Shown: piece after piece, positions 49,478-60,299 of the stretch
Position numbering within the stretch: position 1 is the first letter of the stretch
Layout: every line of letters begins with the position of its first letter
Origin: Musa acuminata AAA Group
Taxonomy: Eukaryota > Streptophyta > Magnoliopsida > Zingiberales > Musaceae
Direction: 5' to 3'
Assembly (NCBI RefSeq): GCF_036884655.1
Contig: NC_088340.1
Span: forward strand, 2,867,001-2,931,000
Length of the DNA stretch: 64,000 bases
Made by a program: the position numbers and the translations under genes
Notes under the pieces: model-generated
Database searches by the model: none
What the model was told of the DNA's origin: nothing
Seen by the model: the letters and a program-made list of their open reading frames with translations, nothing else

Positions 49478-49895
49478 ATGGCGACCACAGCACGCTTGTC
49501 TGGTGCTATTGCTGTTCTCGTCGTTCTCGGGAGCCTCTGTGGTCTTAGTCAACGTAAGTAGGCATGCTTCGGCTGTGAGCATCTGCCACCGCGTCGTTCT
49601 CCGTTCGATGAGCTTTCTTCCTTGTTTGCCTTTTTCTGCAGAGGTGGTAGCGGAAGAAGTTCATAGGCTGGACGGTCAGCGCTCGGTTGTGGTCTCCGCG
49701 GACGAAGAGAAGGGGACCAAAATAGTCATCATTCCATGCGTGAAAGAGTGCACTAAGAATGGCGAATATTGCTACTGTTGCATAGCTGCCAAAGACCCAC
49801 AGTGTTATCAGCAACTGGTGCAGTGTCAAGCGAACTGCGAAAGGTGCGATCCCAAGTGTCCTCCCGCACCGCCGTCGTTGGAGACGCGTCCATGA
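49478..49895 (+). CDS. Small secreted cysteine-rich protein, ten cysteines
   Basis: Exons 49478-49553 and 49642-49895 join to 109 codons. Exon 1 codes for a typical signal peptide (hydrophobic Ala/Val/Leu core, cut near Gly-Leu-Ser-Gln, 22-26). The next 30 residues are charged and could be a propeptide. The C-terminal half has ten Cys, at 58, 62, 69, 71, 72, 80, 87, 91, 94 and 98, with a Cys-Tyr-Cys-Cys centre, then a Pro-rich end. The Cys-x-Cys-Cys...Cys-Tyr...Cys-x3-Cys layout recalls the MEG/embryo-surrounding-factor peptides of seed tissue, though it has two more Cys at the end. A defensin-like or protease-inhibitor role is also possible. I do not recognise a named homologue. The split after the signal peptide is typical for plant cysteine-rich peptides. 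An aataaa poly(A) signal lies at about 49967. Confidence 0.8.
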
Positions 49896-50009
49896 CGAAC
49901 CCTAGACTCTGTTACTCTGAGGGCCTTTGCTTTGGTCGATTCTGCTGTGTTAGCAACAGTTATGACAATAAAAGCAGTAACGTTTTTAGTTTTGATAGCA
50001 GATAAGATT

Positions 50010-50450
50010 TTCTAACTATACGAGGAAATCTCTTACTCTGTTGAGAGGATTTCCTCAACTATACGAGGAAATCTGAAAAATCCTCCATCCTAATATGTAT
50101 AAATAAGAGGAACATATTATCTTCAATAAAATTTCTTCAATAATTATTCTTATCTTCTAAGTTTTCCATCATGGTATCAGAGTCATTTGCCTAGAACAAC
50201 TCTCTTCTCGTTGTTCTCTCCTCCTTGGCGCAACTGTCTTCTCCACTGCCACTTTGCTCACTAGTACTGTCCTACCTTTCTTCCTTTGCTGTAGCTATTG
50301 TAGCATCGTTGCAGCTTCCTTCTCTGCTATACCTCTATTGTAGCTCAACTTCCTCCCGGTTTTTTTCGAGGATTTAGAATGGTTGTTAGCTTCTCCTTTC
50401 CGCCCTTAACGATGCTTAAGGGTCTTTATGAATTGTGTTTGTTCTAAGAT
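50010..50450 (+). mobile_element. Truncated copia-type LTR plus primer site
   Basis: atggtatcagagtc at 50171-50184 is a copia primer binding site, directly preceded by ttttccatc as an LTR end. About 80 bp before it is a TATA box (tataaataagagg, near 50098). The leader after it (agaacaactctcttctcg...) is CT-rich, like other short copia leaders. No gag follows, so only the LTR and leader remain. A direct repeat, ctatacgaggaaatct, occurs twice (50018 and 50057). Confidence 0.7.
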
Positions 50451-50778
50451 GCTTGTTCTAAGTAGACTGGTACGTGTTCCGAGAGTACACCTGCATCCGT
50501 TACTGTCTTCATGTCTGCTTCGAAGATAGCAACGTACATGATTCTCGCGTGCATGCATGTGAAGACAGATTTCAGTCGCAGAACCCAATGAATTCTTGGC
50601 CACCAACAAAATGGAAAATATTCTATATATACTCCACCCTCACTGCGATCAAGAAAGCAAACGAAGGAGAAAAAGATGACAATCTAAACGGAGAACGCAG
50701 GCGGCAGATCTGAAGCTGAAATCAGTCACTATGTCTGCTCTGCAACCCTATGGATGCGAGTGCAAGTGATCCCCACAG

Positions 50779-51301
50779 CTACATAATGGAGCAGGCATTC
50801 GGGTTGTCATCGCTGAATAGAGAGGTAAGCTGGTCCTCCGGCCTGACCACTTGGCTGGAGACTGCAATGACCTCCATATTCCTGACATACCCAGGGGGTG
50901 CCTTCTTGTCGTAGGTTGGGGCAACGTACGGGTGGGCAACCAGGTTGTAAGGAACGTAAGGCCAGAGCTCAGCCTTCTTCCCGGTGGATTGAACCCTCTT
51001 GATCACCTTGTGTGGCTCAACATAGCCCGTCACCGTCACCTTGTATTGCTTTCTGTTGATGTCCACCGACTGCACTCCTGGCAAGGACGGTGAGAACTGC
51101 ATTAGAACATTGGTCGCACAGACAACCATCGGAGGAGAAGAAGATCGAACCTCTCATGGTGGAGAGCGCATTTCTAACTTTCAGCTCACAGCCCTCGCAG
51201 TCCATCCTGACCTTGAGCTCCACCGTCTGAAACTGCTTCCTCTTCTTGTGCCTGCGGCCACTTCCCAGAAAGTTGGAGAAGCATTCCAGGGTGCCTCCCA
51301 T
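50779..51301 (-). CDS. Heavy-metal-associated isoprenylated plant protein (HIPP)
   Basis: Exons 51301-51151 and 51077-50779 on the minus strand join to 149 codons. After a basic N-terminus comes one HMA fold (about 25-90) with Met-Asp-Cys-Glu-Gly-Cys, where Cys35 and Cys38 bind the metal. The protein ends Cys-Ser-Ile-Met, a farnesylation box, so it should be lipid-anchored to membranes. The single-HMA layout with a Tyr/Pro-rich tail (Ala-Pro-Pro-Gly-Tyr-Val-Arg) matches the HIPP20-27 group, linked in other plants to cadmium tolerance, drought response and binding of the transcription factor ATHB29 or of ACBP2. The intron sits within the HMA domain, as in relatives. Confidence 0.94.
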
Positions 51302-51744
51302 GGTGCTTCTTTACAGCTGCTAGTGGGAGGCAGAGAGGTACCAAGAGCTTAAAGGAAAAGCTGGAATGGATGGTGATGAAAGAAAGCTTTGGGAGCTGTT
51401 GTATATTTGATCGGGAAAATGGAAAGACAGGCTGCTGTTTTGCCTCCCGGCAATCACAAAGAAGGTCCCTGAAAAGGACCGGACACAGGTCTTCCTCGAA
51501 ACGGAAACCACAAGCCACCAAACTACACTTGACGTGATCTCTAGGCAGCAGAGGAGAAAAGATCGAGCTCGATGAGTGGCGTCACCAGAAAAATAGCCGA
51601 AGAAGAAGAAGGAGAAGAAAAGAGAGAACCTCAACAAGATAGTTCACACGGCTAGCTCTTGATGTTGGTTCGTCCTCAGAGGACAAAGGAAGCTGCGATA
51701 GATGCCTTTCCTTGGCTGCAAGTTTGTTTCACATCGGCCCCTCC

Positions 51745-51752
51745 TTATATAG
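51745..51752 (-). promoter_or_regulatory. Possible TATA box of the HIPP gene
   Basis: On the minus strand gcctatataagg, about 440 bp before the ATG. It implies a long 5' UTR or a UTR intron. Tentative. Confidence 0.4.
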
Positions 51753-51759
51753 GCACCAC

Positions 51760-54056
51760 CCACCGAAAAGACTCCTCTCACCAACCATAGGTTCCACTGC
51801 AACAGTGCACGCACAGTGAGTTTATTCTTGGGTTTGTGACCCTCCGTGACAGTGGAGATCCTCCGTCGTTTAGCTACAAGAAAGCTCTTGGAACTGTAAA
51901 AACCCTCGGAAGAATTCATCCAAAAGCACCCCCTCCCCATGCCCTGCATAGAAAACAGAAGGTAATAGCCGTGTGGTCCTTGCCAAGGACCATGTGGTTG
52001 CTCTGCGTCCATGCCATCAGCTCTCCGGAAGGTGACTGCTGCCCAACGCCTGTCGTTGTTTGTCTGATGGCACCTTTCCCTCAGGTCTTCGAAGCATGGA
52101 ATTTTCCATGTCCATACATCATCATAGAAGTAGGGAGTGGATTTGTCAGTGTAAGCTGTCGACAAGCTGCCATGGCAGGCAACGATGTTCTGTAAACATA
52201 TTGAACCACATCTCTCTGGTCGTGCAGAAACTTCAGGGAAACCAAGTGCTCTGGATCATTTGTGTAGGCATCATGTCATATGTAATTAAATATCTCGGTC
52301 ACTGGAGATCTCCTGCTGCAATTCTTCTGATGCATTGACTGTTGCCTGTACCATTTTGCTGTGTGCAGGTGCTTTCGCTGTGCGCTTTCAGTGTGCAGAG
52401 TTTTGACCATACGCGAACGAGTGGAAGATTCTCAAAGCAGAGGCCAGAAAGCTGGGCTCACGAGAAAGGTGGCATCACCATTAATGGATTAAGAATATAA
52501 TGTCGCCACCTTTTGCTTTGACTCGGGGCTTTCTTGATCTCCTCACAAAAGATTTCGGCAAGATGCCACACGCTGCATCTAGTTCAATCTTTCTTTGATG
52601 CATGAAAGCCTTCGTCTTCAAGGAAGTTGTTCCAGCTGCGTCCAACGCCGGCCACAAGTTGTGGTTCTTCCTAAAGCTTGGAATATTAGAACATGGCCTT
52701 AAACTCCTTCGCTTCATCTTCTACTAGCACTTGAAATGCTTTCTTTCTGTCAAATTATCGACAGATGGTGAGGTGAAATGATCTCCTTCACGACAGGAGC
52801 ATTATAAAAGCAGCAACAGAGTCGAAAGCTCATGGCAACTCATTCATAGCTGTCGAAGAACATTGCAACTGAATGCCTGCGGAAACCATGGCTGCTAAGT
52901 TGACGAGAACATGGCCTTGGACGCGGAGACACAAGGCACAAAGCTATAAGATGGACCTCACACCACAGGTGGTAGGCCTCTGTATGATTCAATCATTGAA
53001 CGGCAAATGCAATCATTGATACTGCCATCTCACAGCAAACTGATTTCATATCTCACAATTCAGGTAGAAAGATTACATTAGGAAACCTGAACCATGTAAT
53101 AAAAGAATGAAGAGACGAATGCCTGATGAGACAGGAGATTAGTGGCATGGATATGACCCATCTACAATGAAATAATTTCATACACCTCAATAGATCTGCA
53201 AAACTCATGACATATAGTTCTTGGTTCATGATATTATACTCATTAGAGATATCTCCTCAGTCTTCTGTCCTCAGGAATTCACACTGTTCCAGTGCATCCA
53301 TGAAACTTCTACTGACTGTTGCTGCTTGCTGCAGTACCTCTTGATCTTTCTATTCTCAACCTGTCTTGCTCTTTTTCTTTTCTGGAAGTTTCCTGGCTTG
53401 ATTTTAAGGATTTCACACCTTATAGAAGAAGATTTGCAACCCAAAATTTTGACTAGGGACGGTAGCATCAACTCAGGTAAAGTTCATTCAGCATCCCAAG
53501 AGCACCTATTGTTATGTTGCCTTTCTGAAATGCATAATAGCCGGTACATCACCATCCAGAGAGAAGCAAAAGATTGATGCTAAATGTGAACATGCATGTT
53601 TTTGCTAAAAGAATTATATTCAAATGGAATGGCATTCGGATTACAAAAGCTTGTATCACCCGAATATCAAGTCTCTGAGGAACATCAAGATCACGGCACT
53701 TGCATCTCCTACTCTGATCGTAGTTCCAGAATAAAAACTTGTACTGTTTCATGTACACATTTTTCATGAAAACAAAGCTTCCTGTAGTTAGCTGGATCCT
53801 CAAACATGATAAACAATTACACAATATGCTATATCAAGACCTGGAGTACCGCAAGATCTGGTTCGACTTGATGTCGTCTCCTTGCCCCAGCTTGCATGGA
53901 TAACCAGTCAGTGCATCTCTGGGTATTCAACATCATAATGTTGTGCCAAAATGATTCCGAGATACTTTCTGCACATGCACTCTATCCTTTCACAGAGAGC
54001 CATCATGTTTCTTATGATTGTGCAGCTTCTCGTGGCATTCTCAGCTACACGGAAAA
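51760..54056. other. Intergenic, no gene recognised
   Basis: Upstream DNA of the HIPP gene and 3' flank of the PPR gene. Open frames are short and unsupported. No structured RNA was recognised. Confidence 0.5.
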
Positions 54057-55961
54057 TCAACTTGACACTATGCAAGAAGTTGGAGGGCTTTCTAATTGCC
54101 ACTTGACATCTCCACATGCGCCAAAAACTGTCGCAAGGACATAGTCATCTATGTATAATCCCTCTTCTTGCATTCGGTACATAAACTTTAAAGCTTCCTG
54201 GCAAAGCCCGTTTTTAGCATAACCTATGACCATCATCTTCCAAGAAACCAGATTCCGTTCTTGCATGGTATCAAAGACTCTCAAAGCATCTGAAGTGCAG
54301 CCACACCTCATGTACATATCAATCAGTGCACTGCCCACAAACACATTTGACAGACTGCTGGTCTTACTCACACAGGCATGGAGCCATTTACCAGAAGTGA
54401 TAGCTTCCAGCTTCGAACAGGCTTTTAAAGCAGAAGAATAAGTGAAGGGGTTTGGTTCCACACCTTCCAATAACATATCATTCAAGAATTCCAGTGCCTC
54501 TGAGCCATGGCCAAGACTGGTGAGACCCGAGATAATTGCAGTCCATGAAATGACATCTTTTGCTGGCATAGCTTCTAAAACTCTTGCAGCGTAAGCATAC
54601 TCCCCGTATTTACAATAGAACCAAATGAGCGTGCTCCCAATGTGAATGTTTCCAATGTCGGAATTCTTTATTATCTGTGCATGAACTTCTTTTCCAAGAC
54701 ATAAAGATCCTATGGAACCACAAGCACTAAGAATACTAACGACGGTAAGATTGTTAGCAAATACACGGCGCCTCTTCATCCTTCGAAATAAAAGAATGGC
54801 CTCCTCTCCGAGGCCACAACGTGAATAACCAGATATTAACGAAGTCCATGTGATTGTGTTTCTCTTCGGCATCATATCGAAGACTGTTCTAGCATCCAAC
54901 ACCTCATCACACCTTGCATACATGTTAACCAGAGAACTCCCAACATACACATCTTCTTTGAACTTTTTCTTCACTATAGCACCATGCAGCTGCTTCCCAA
55001 ACCTCAACTCCTTCAGTTCTCCACAAGCCTTCAGGATACTACAAACAGTGAACTCATTTGGAGAAAAACCCAGGTGCTGCATCTCCTGAAACATCGACAA
55101 TGCTTCATATCCATGCCCACGTTGCACGTGAGCCGTGATCATGGTAGTCCAAGTAACAACATCCTTGGAGGACATCCTAGCAAACACTCTAGAAGAACAG
55201 AGAAGATCACCGCACTCTGCATAAAAGTACACGAGTGCGCTGTCTACAATCTTGTTGCTCCAATTCCCTTTGACAACACAAGAATGAATCTGTCTCCCAA
55301 GTTCAAATTCCAATAAATTACCACATGACTTCAACAAGCAAACATACGTCAAGCTATTAGCCTCGACATGGCTTTCGATCAGTGCCTCGAACAGACGCAG
55401 AACTTCGTCGTCAAGGCCCATCTTAAGACACCCACTGATCATGGCCGTCCAAGAAACGACATTCCTTTTGGGCATTCCATCGAACAGCTTCCTGGCTGCG
55501 ACCAGCTCACGGAATCTCACGTAAGCACTAATCAGGTTGTTAACGACGAACGTAACAGAGGCATCGGACGACCTGACGGCGGCCGCGTGCAAGCACTTGA
55601 CAGCCTTCAAGTTGGAGCACGAGAGGAGGAGGGAAGAAAGCGTTCCGTGATCGAACCTGCGAACGACGGCGGCACCCCGCGAGCTGTCATCTGGGTCACG
55701 GGCGGCGGAATAAAAAGAGTCGGGGATTGGTTCGACGTCGGCGGCAAAAGAAGGGATTTCGGTGAGAAGACGTAACGATTTAGGCGGCAAGCTGTGCCGG
55801 CTACTCCTCTGAGAGGCGCTGCAACTTGCTGTGCGCTTGGTGGGGAGAAGAGGGTGCGGGTGGAGGAGGATGTGATAAGGTTGGAACAGAGGGATTTCTA
55901 GGGAGGGAGGTGACAGCAGCATCGCTGGCGGGGTTTGCTCCAACACAAATATGGCGCTCAA
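54057..55961 (-). CDS. Pentatricopeptide repeat protein, PDM1/SEL1-like (At4g18520 type)
   Basis: A single uninterrupted frame of 634 codons. The first ~75 residues are rich in Ser, Pro and Arg and suit a chloroplast or mitochondrial transit peptide. A second Met at about residue 14 is also possible. From about residue 100 to 615 there are roughly a dozen PPR motifs of P, L and S type, with repeated Asn-x-x-Ser/Thr-Trp-Thr-x-Met-Ile-Ser blocks. The C-terminus ends soon after the last motif, without an E or DYW extension, which is unusual for the PLS class. That, the length and the ending (Asp-Asp-Tyr-Val-Leu-Ala-Thr-Val) recall Arabidopsis PDM1/SEL1, a chloroplast RNA processing/editing factor for accD and rpoA. 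The assignment is from memory and not a search. Binding partners cannot be read here. Confidence 0.85.
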   Translation of the reverse strand: MSAIFVLEQTPPAMLLSPPSLEIPLFQPYHILLHPHPLLPTKRTASCSASQRSSRHSLPPKSLRLLTEIPSFAADVEPIPDSFYSAARDPDDSSRGAAVVRRFDHGTLSSLLLSCSNLKAVKCLHAAAVRSSDASVTFVVNNLISAYVRFRELVAARKLFDGMPKRNVVSWTAMISGCLKMGLDDEVLRLFEALIESHVEANSLTYVCLLKSCGNLLEFELGRQIHSCVVKGNWSNKIVDSALVYFYAECGDLLCSSRVFARMSSKDVVTWTTMITAHVQRGHGYEALSMFQEMQHLGFSPNEFTVCSILKACGELKELRFGKQLHGAIVKKKFKEDVYVGSSLVNMYARCDEVLDARTVFDMMPKRNTITWTSLISGYSRCGLGEEAILLFRRMKRRRVFANNLTVVSILSACGSIGSLCLGKEVHAQIIKNSDIGNIHIGSTLIWFYCKYGEYAYAARVLEAMPAKDVISWTAIISGLTSLGHGSEALEFLNDMLLEGVEPNPFTYSSALKACSKLEAITSGKWLHACVSKTSSLSNVFVGSALIDMYMRCGCTSDALRVFDTMQERNLVSWKMMVIGYAKNGLCQEALKFMYRMQEEGLYIDDYVLATVFGACGDVKWQLESPPTSCIVSS

Positions 55962-56020
55962 CGGAGGAGAGTATTGGGAAGCGAAAAGAAGGATACACTA
56001 CAACCGAACAAAACGAAGGC

Positions 56021-56025
<5 letters not shown>

Positions 56026-56075
<50 letters not shown>
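56026..56075. repeat. TA dinucleotide microsatellite
   Basis: 50 bp of TA about 65 bp upstream of the PPR start codon. Confidence 0.95.
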
Positions 56076-56077
<2 letters not shown>

Positions 56078-56106
56078 ATTTGACAGTTTCTTTAACGGGC
56101 TTAATC

Positions 56107-56138
56107 CAGTCCAGCCCAGCCCAGCCCAGCCCAGCCCA
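56107..56138. repeat. CAGCC pentanucleotide repeat
   Basis: ccagt then six ccagc units in a row, upstream of the PPR gene and 30 bp from the TA tract. Confidence 0.9.
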
Positions 56139-56211
56139 TCGATCTCTCGAGAACGCGTCCACGTCTCCGTGTCTAATCCAACTGAAACTTGTGCTGACTT
56201 TATTTGCCAGG

Positions 56212-56440
56212 TCACCAATCAGGTTCGAATGCCACCGTCATCGTCTCGATCTCTCGATACGTTTCCACCGCCATCCTCTCCGCGGCTCGCAACTTTACCT
56301 TCTCCATCGGCCCGCAACCATGTTGTCCGTGCTTGTGGATGTCGTCTTCTTGGTGTTGCTGCTGAGACTGCTGGTTCTTCTCTTCTCCATGCGGTTCCTG
56401 CACCTGCTGCTGCTTTACCTGCTGATCTGCCTGGTGTCCA
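56212..56440 (-). CDS. Possible Gln/His-rich protein, uncertain
   Basis: On the minus strand a frame open from at least 56460 to the stop at 56212 reads as a His/Gln-rich stretch (repeated Gln-Gln, His-Gly-x-Gln), followed by a charged helix-like end (Glu-Lys-Val-Lys-Leu-Arg-Ala-Ala-Glu-Arg). The only clear in-frame Met is at 56403, which would give 63 codons. The opposite strand (56321-56472) reads as an almost pure Leu/Val membrane segment. That is what CAG-rich DNA gives in reverse, so at most one of the two is real. I recognise neither. An upstream exon could exist. Confidence 0.25.
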
Positions 56441-56499
56441 TGATGGCTTCCGCCTCGTTTCCCCTGAAGTAGGCAGGACCTCCGTTTCCAGATGCTGAT

Positions 56500-56920
56500 G
56501 ATTCTGCAGAGAGACAGAGAGAGAGGGAGTGAGTGAAGGTAGGCTGATGAGACATCTGCCCTCTTTGTTGTTTAATGCTTAGCATGCCGTCTCTGTGGCT
56601 GTTGTCAGTGGGAAACGCTCCATTTATGGTCGTTTATTCTGAATGAATTCTCAATACACGATCTATAGTTTATCACTCGAGCTGTGGCATAGACGATTTG
56701 AGATCATCAAAGTTATGATCTGCTAGTGAGGCGAGGCGTAACATCGAACACTCGACAGCAAATAAGTTATGGTCCATCAAAAACAATCTCTTCTTCCATC
56801 TAAGACACCAACTGCAGTCTTCAAATGAACTGCATGTCGAGTACATCATCAAAATAAGCTCGATCTCCCCCAAAAGAAATCTCCAACGAAAACCCACAGC
56901 CAAAAAAATTAGAATCCGGG
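56500..56920. other. Spacer before tRNA-Trp, nothing recognised
   Basis: Contains GA-rich (56510-56540) and ordinary sequence. No gene is called. Confidence 0.5.
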
Positions 56921-56923
56921 AAT

Positions 56924-56995
56924 TGAACCCGACGTGAATCGAACACGCAACCTTCTGATCTGGAGTCAGACGCGCTACCATTGCGCCACGGATCC
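56924..56995 (-). tRNA. tRNA-Trp (CCA)
   Basis: On the minus strand it starts GGATCCGTGGCGCAATGG and ends GTCGGGTTCA. It forms a full cloverleaf of 72 nt with anticodon CCA (in GACTCCAGATC), no intron, and a T-arm GTTCGATTC. A run of seven T lies just downstream on the minus strand (plus-strand A run at 56903-56909) as the Pol III stop. It matches the nuclear plant tRNA-Trp sequence as I know it. Confidence 0.97.
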
Positions 56996-56999
56996 TTCG

Positions 57000-57558
57000 G
57001 TGAAAGAAATGTCAATCTTTCTTTATTTATAATATAATCATCATATTTCTCGATAAATATGAAATCATCATATAAAACATTTTAGATTTTCCAGGAAAAA
57101 CGTACGATACTTTTATGGAATGTATCAGATGACCCAATCATATCAAACATATCTCATGTACTGAGTCCTTCATTCACGCCAACACCTGAGCTCATCTCAC
57201 TCCATTAACTACATTAACTGCAAACCTTTCGTTGGCCCCATTTCAATCCACTTCCAAACGATAGCATTTAACTCATCATATCTCATCCTCGGGCCACACA
57301 TGAAGAAGATGCAACAGAGCCTTCCGCTCATATGGCAGTGCCATTTATGAGGGCCTGCCTTCGCATCCAACACGCACCCGCCATTTTCGCCTCTCTTGCC
57401 ATGTGAAAGCTTCTGATGATCCATCGTGGATCATGTGAAGAACGTCAAGATCACAGTCACCAGTCATTCAAGTCCCTTCCCGGTTGTGTCTTGATTCAGA
57501 GCTTATATGATACCGCTCTCCTGATGTCTCATTGACTCACTCCATCGCAATCGCTGGC
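57000..57558. other. Intergenic upstream of the EPF2-like gene
   Basis: AT-rich close to the tRNA, then ordinary sequence. No TATA box of good quality or other gene was seen. Confidence 0.5.
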
Positions 57559-58091
57559 ATGAAGAAGCGCACTCCATCTTGGGGGGTGTGCCTTCTCGGT
57601 GCTCTCTTCTTGCTCTCGACCGTGTGCGCAGGACTACGGCCGAATCCAGGTAAAGCGTCGCAGGCTGCTCTATTCTTCTTCGCGTTCTTCCTCTGGTTAG
57701 AGACCGTGTTGCTTTCCGCAGATGCCATGACGGCGGCCTCCGATGACAGAGACAACCGAAGAAAAGCACAAGATGATCTGATATCGAAGGTATCATGCCT
57801 GCCGTAATGTCCACTGTCTCCCTCTCTGTTTGTTGGCATTTGGTGCTTCCGCAGAGAGATCTAATGGTGACGATGTTGTTCATGGTTGGCACGCAGGAAA
57901 CCGGAGCAGATGGGATCCTCAAAGGACTCTACGCGACGGGTTCGAGCTTGCCGGACTGCTCGCACGCATGCGGGCCGTGCGTCCCGTGCAAAAGGGTGAT
58001 GGTGATCTTCAAGTGCTCTCTCGCCGAGTCCTGCCCCGTCGGCTACCGATGCACCTGCGACGGCAAATACTACCATGTTCCTTCCAACTGA
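57559..58091 (+). CDS. EPF2-like stomatal patterning peptide precursor
   Basis: Exons 57559-57649, 57722-57789, then a last exon starting at 57855 (131 codons) or 57897 (117 codons). Residues 1-25 are a signal peptide (Leu-rich, cut after Cys-Ala-Gly). A hydrophilic propeptide follows. The C-terminal ~50 residues start Gly-Ser-Ser-Leu-Pro-Asp-Cys and contain eight Cys, including Cys-Lys-Arg-Val-Met and the end Tyr-Tyr-His-Val-Pro-Ser. This fits EPF2 better than EPF1 or EPFL9, by the Ala-Glu-Ser-Cys block and the Tyr-Tyr-His-Val-Pro-Ser end. EPF2 is secreted by early stomatal lineage cells and is sensed by ERECTA-family kinases with TMM, limiting entry into the lineage. The choice of acceptor for the last exon is open: 57897 gives a more usual 107-bp intron and a length near Arabidopsis EPF2. 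Confidence 0.9.
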
Positions 58092-60100
58092 TCGACACAC
58101 ACAGCTCTCCATGAATCCCCCATCTGCGCGGTGTAGCCAAGCTTCTCCGATGAACCCTGAGACATTGGCGGAGTAGGAATTCCAGATGCATGTCTCTGCT
58201 CTTCCATGTTGGTGTCTACATATGGAGCGTCGTGTAGCCTTCAGTACAAGATTCAGATATGAAGGACCAAAAGTATACATGCACTGTACTGCGTAATCTT
58301 CGCCAATGAGAACGGATCTGTTAGCGTCGAGGCCACTCTGCGTCTGTGCAAGTTGCTGTATTATTCTAAACAAGAACAAGAAATCGAATGCTTGAAGCGA
58401 AGCTGCTGCAGTCATTGAATCATCAGAAACGCTCCATCGATTGGTAGGATCAATAGCTATTTCGATCCGGCTTAAATACGAGACTTTTTACAGCATTCTC
58501 ACCACGACTTTCGTACAGAACATAAATATTAGACTTTTTACAGCATTCTCACATTAGTTGGGGAGGATGGAAACCAAGGATTCATAAGTCGTCAGGTCTC
58601 TTTTATCTTTAAATGTACTTTTTAGAGTTCACATGTTTCGAAAAAGTCTATGCATCAATGACCAATTGATCAAATGATATCTTATCATATTAGCGCTATG
58701 GTTGGTCCGCTAGGTCTCCCTTACCTTAGGTATTTCTTAAAGCTCACATACTTCGAAAGAATAAAATCGTTTACATGTTCATATATAAGAGACCAGAGTA
58801 GATCAACTTGAATTGATGGGATAGAATTGATAGAATATTTATATGTTGATTTTATAAATTATCTTGATAGTAGTAAGTCCACTTTATATTATATATTCAT
58901 GTTAGTTAAAGTACTATTTTTATAAAAGAGCACAAAGCAATCACTTATTACATCATAAATAATAAAAGATAAATTTATGATATATTTTGAGATTATAAAT
59001 CAAGTTTTATGATTATAGAATTTAATCTAAAAACTTAGTGTGGTCGATTGAATTATCATATCGTTGAAGATATTTTATAATAACACAATGACAATTTTTT
59101 TTCTAAGAATGATAATTATTTTAATTGTTCAAAGCACGTCGAAATAAAGTATATATTGTTAGAGAAAGGTCTAAAAACAACAAAGTGTTAGTTGAAACCT
59201 TAAGCACCACCTTAATGATTACTGATCAATTTACTAAAGTTTTATAATCTAAAGTATTTAAATAATATATTTTTAAAATGAGATTTGTGAGCAAAGTCAT
59301 AAAGGATATGATTGATAATTTTTTCTACTTAATTAAAGTTATTTATTTATGTTATCATATTTATATTTATTTTATGATATGCTAATAGGATTGTCTTAAC
59401 AATATAAATTACATAGGTCGTTATGAATTATATTAGGAAATGTTAATAGTATTATGATATATAAAGGAGAGTATAACATTGATGTCATATAACCATTACG
59501 TATTGGTAGTTGGATTTCACATAGTATTATTATACCTATTAGCTTATTTTAAAATCTATGATCATGTATAAAATATTTTTTAAAAATTTTAAAATCTAAT
59601 TAAATAAAATTATTTTCAAATAAAATTTTATTTTATTTATTTTAATTTTAAATTTCTTTTTAAATTAATGGTCCAAGTGAAAGTGTTAAATTATTTGGCT
59701 CTGTCAAATTATATAAGATATATTATAGATTTGAATATATTCGATGATAATTATTAGTTAATAGAAAGAAAGTTTAATTATGATAAAATTATTTAATAGA
59801 TAATATTAATTATTTAAGAGATAATCTTAATAAGAGATATTCTTCTAATTAACATTCTAAACTCTTTACTCTTATTTATTAAAAAAATTTCCGAAACAAG
59901 AGATTATAGGTTTATTCTTAATCTCTAATGTATTGCATATAACGATCCTCTAAATGATGATGTTCTTGTAGATCAGTTAAAGATTTTCTAGATAACATCA
60001 AAAATAAATATCATAAATTTAATTTATCATTATTTGATCTTAGATATTAAAATTTTTATGTAATAATAATAAAATCATGATTTTGATAGTTACATGTTCT
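58092..60100. other. AT-rich intergenic DNA
   Basis: From about 58440 the sequence becomes very AT-rich, without open frames. A short direct repeat, agactttttacagcattctcac, occurs at 58481 and 58531. Weak copia-like traces (for example aagcacgtcgaaataaagtata, resembling the RNase H end) suggest old retroelement debris. No gene is called. Confidence 0.5.
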
Positions 60101-60299
60101 TGCTTGCGCTATATTGCCGAGGTGCAAGACACCAACTTCGCCGGAGAAGCTGGGTCAATGCCGTCGAAGGGTTTCGAGGCTGGGTCGCGTTCTTTGTCGG
60201 AGAAGCTACAAGAGGTGATCAACGTATTCGACCATGAATAATCTGCTCGGTTGTGGAAGCCCTGTCGCCGCCATCGCTCGACAGTTTTGATCACCGCGA

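Noticed and set aside
50172..50184. tRNA-like match of the primer site
   Set aside because: It is a retroelement primer binding site, not a tRNA gene; no cloverleaf surrounds it.
51644..52165. 173-codon minus-strand frame upstream of the HIPP gene
   Set aside because: It runs over the likely TATA box and resembles no family; probably chance.
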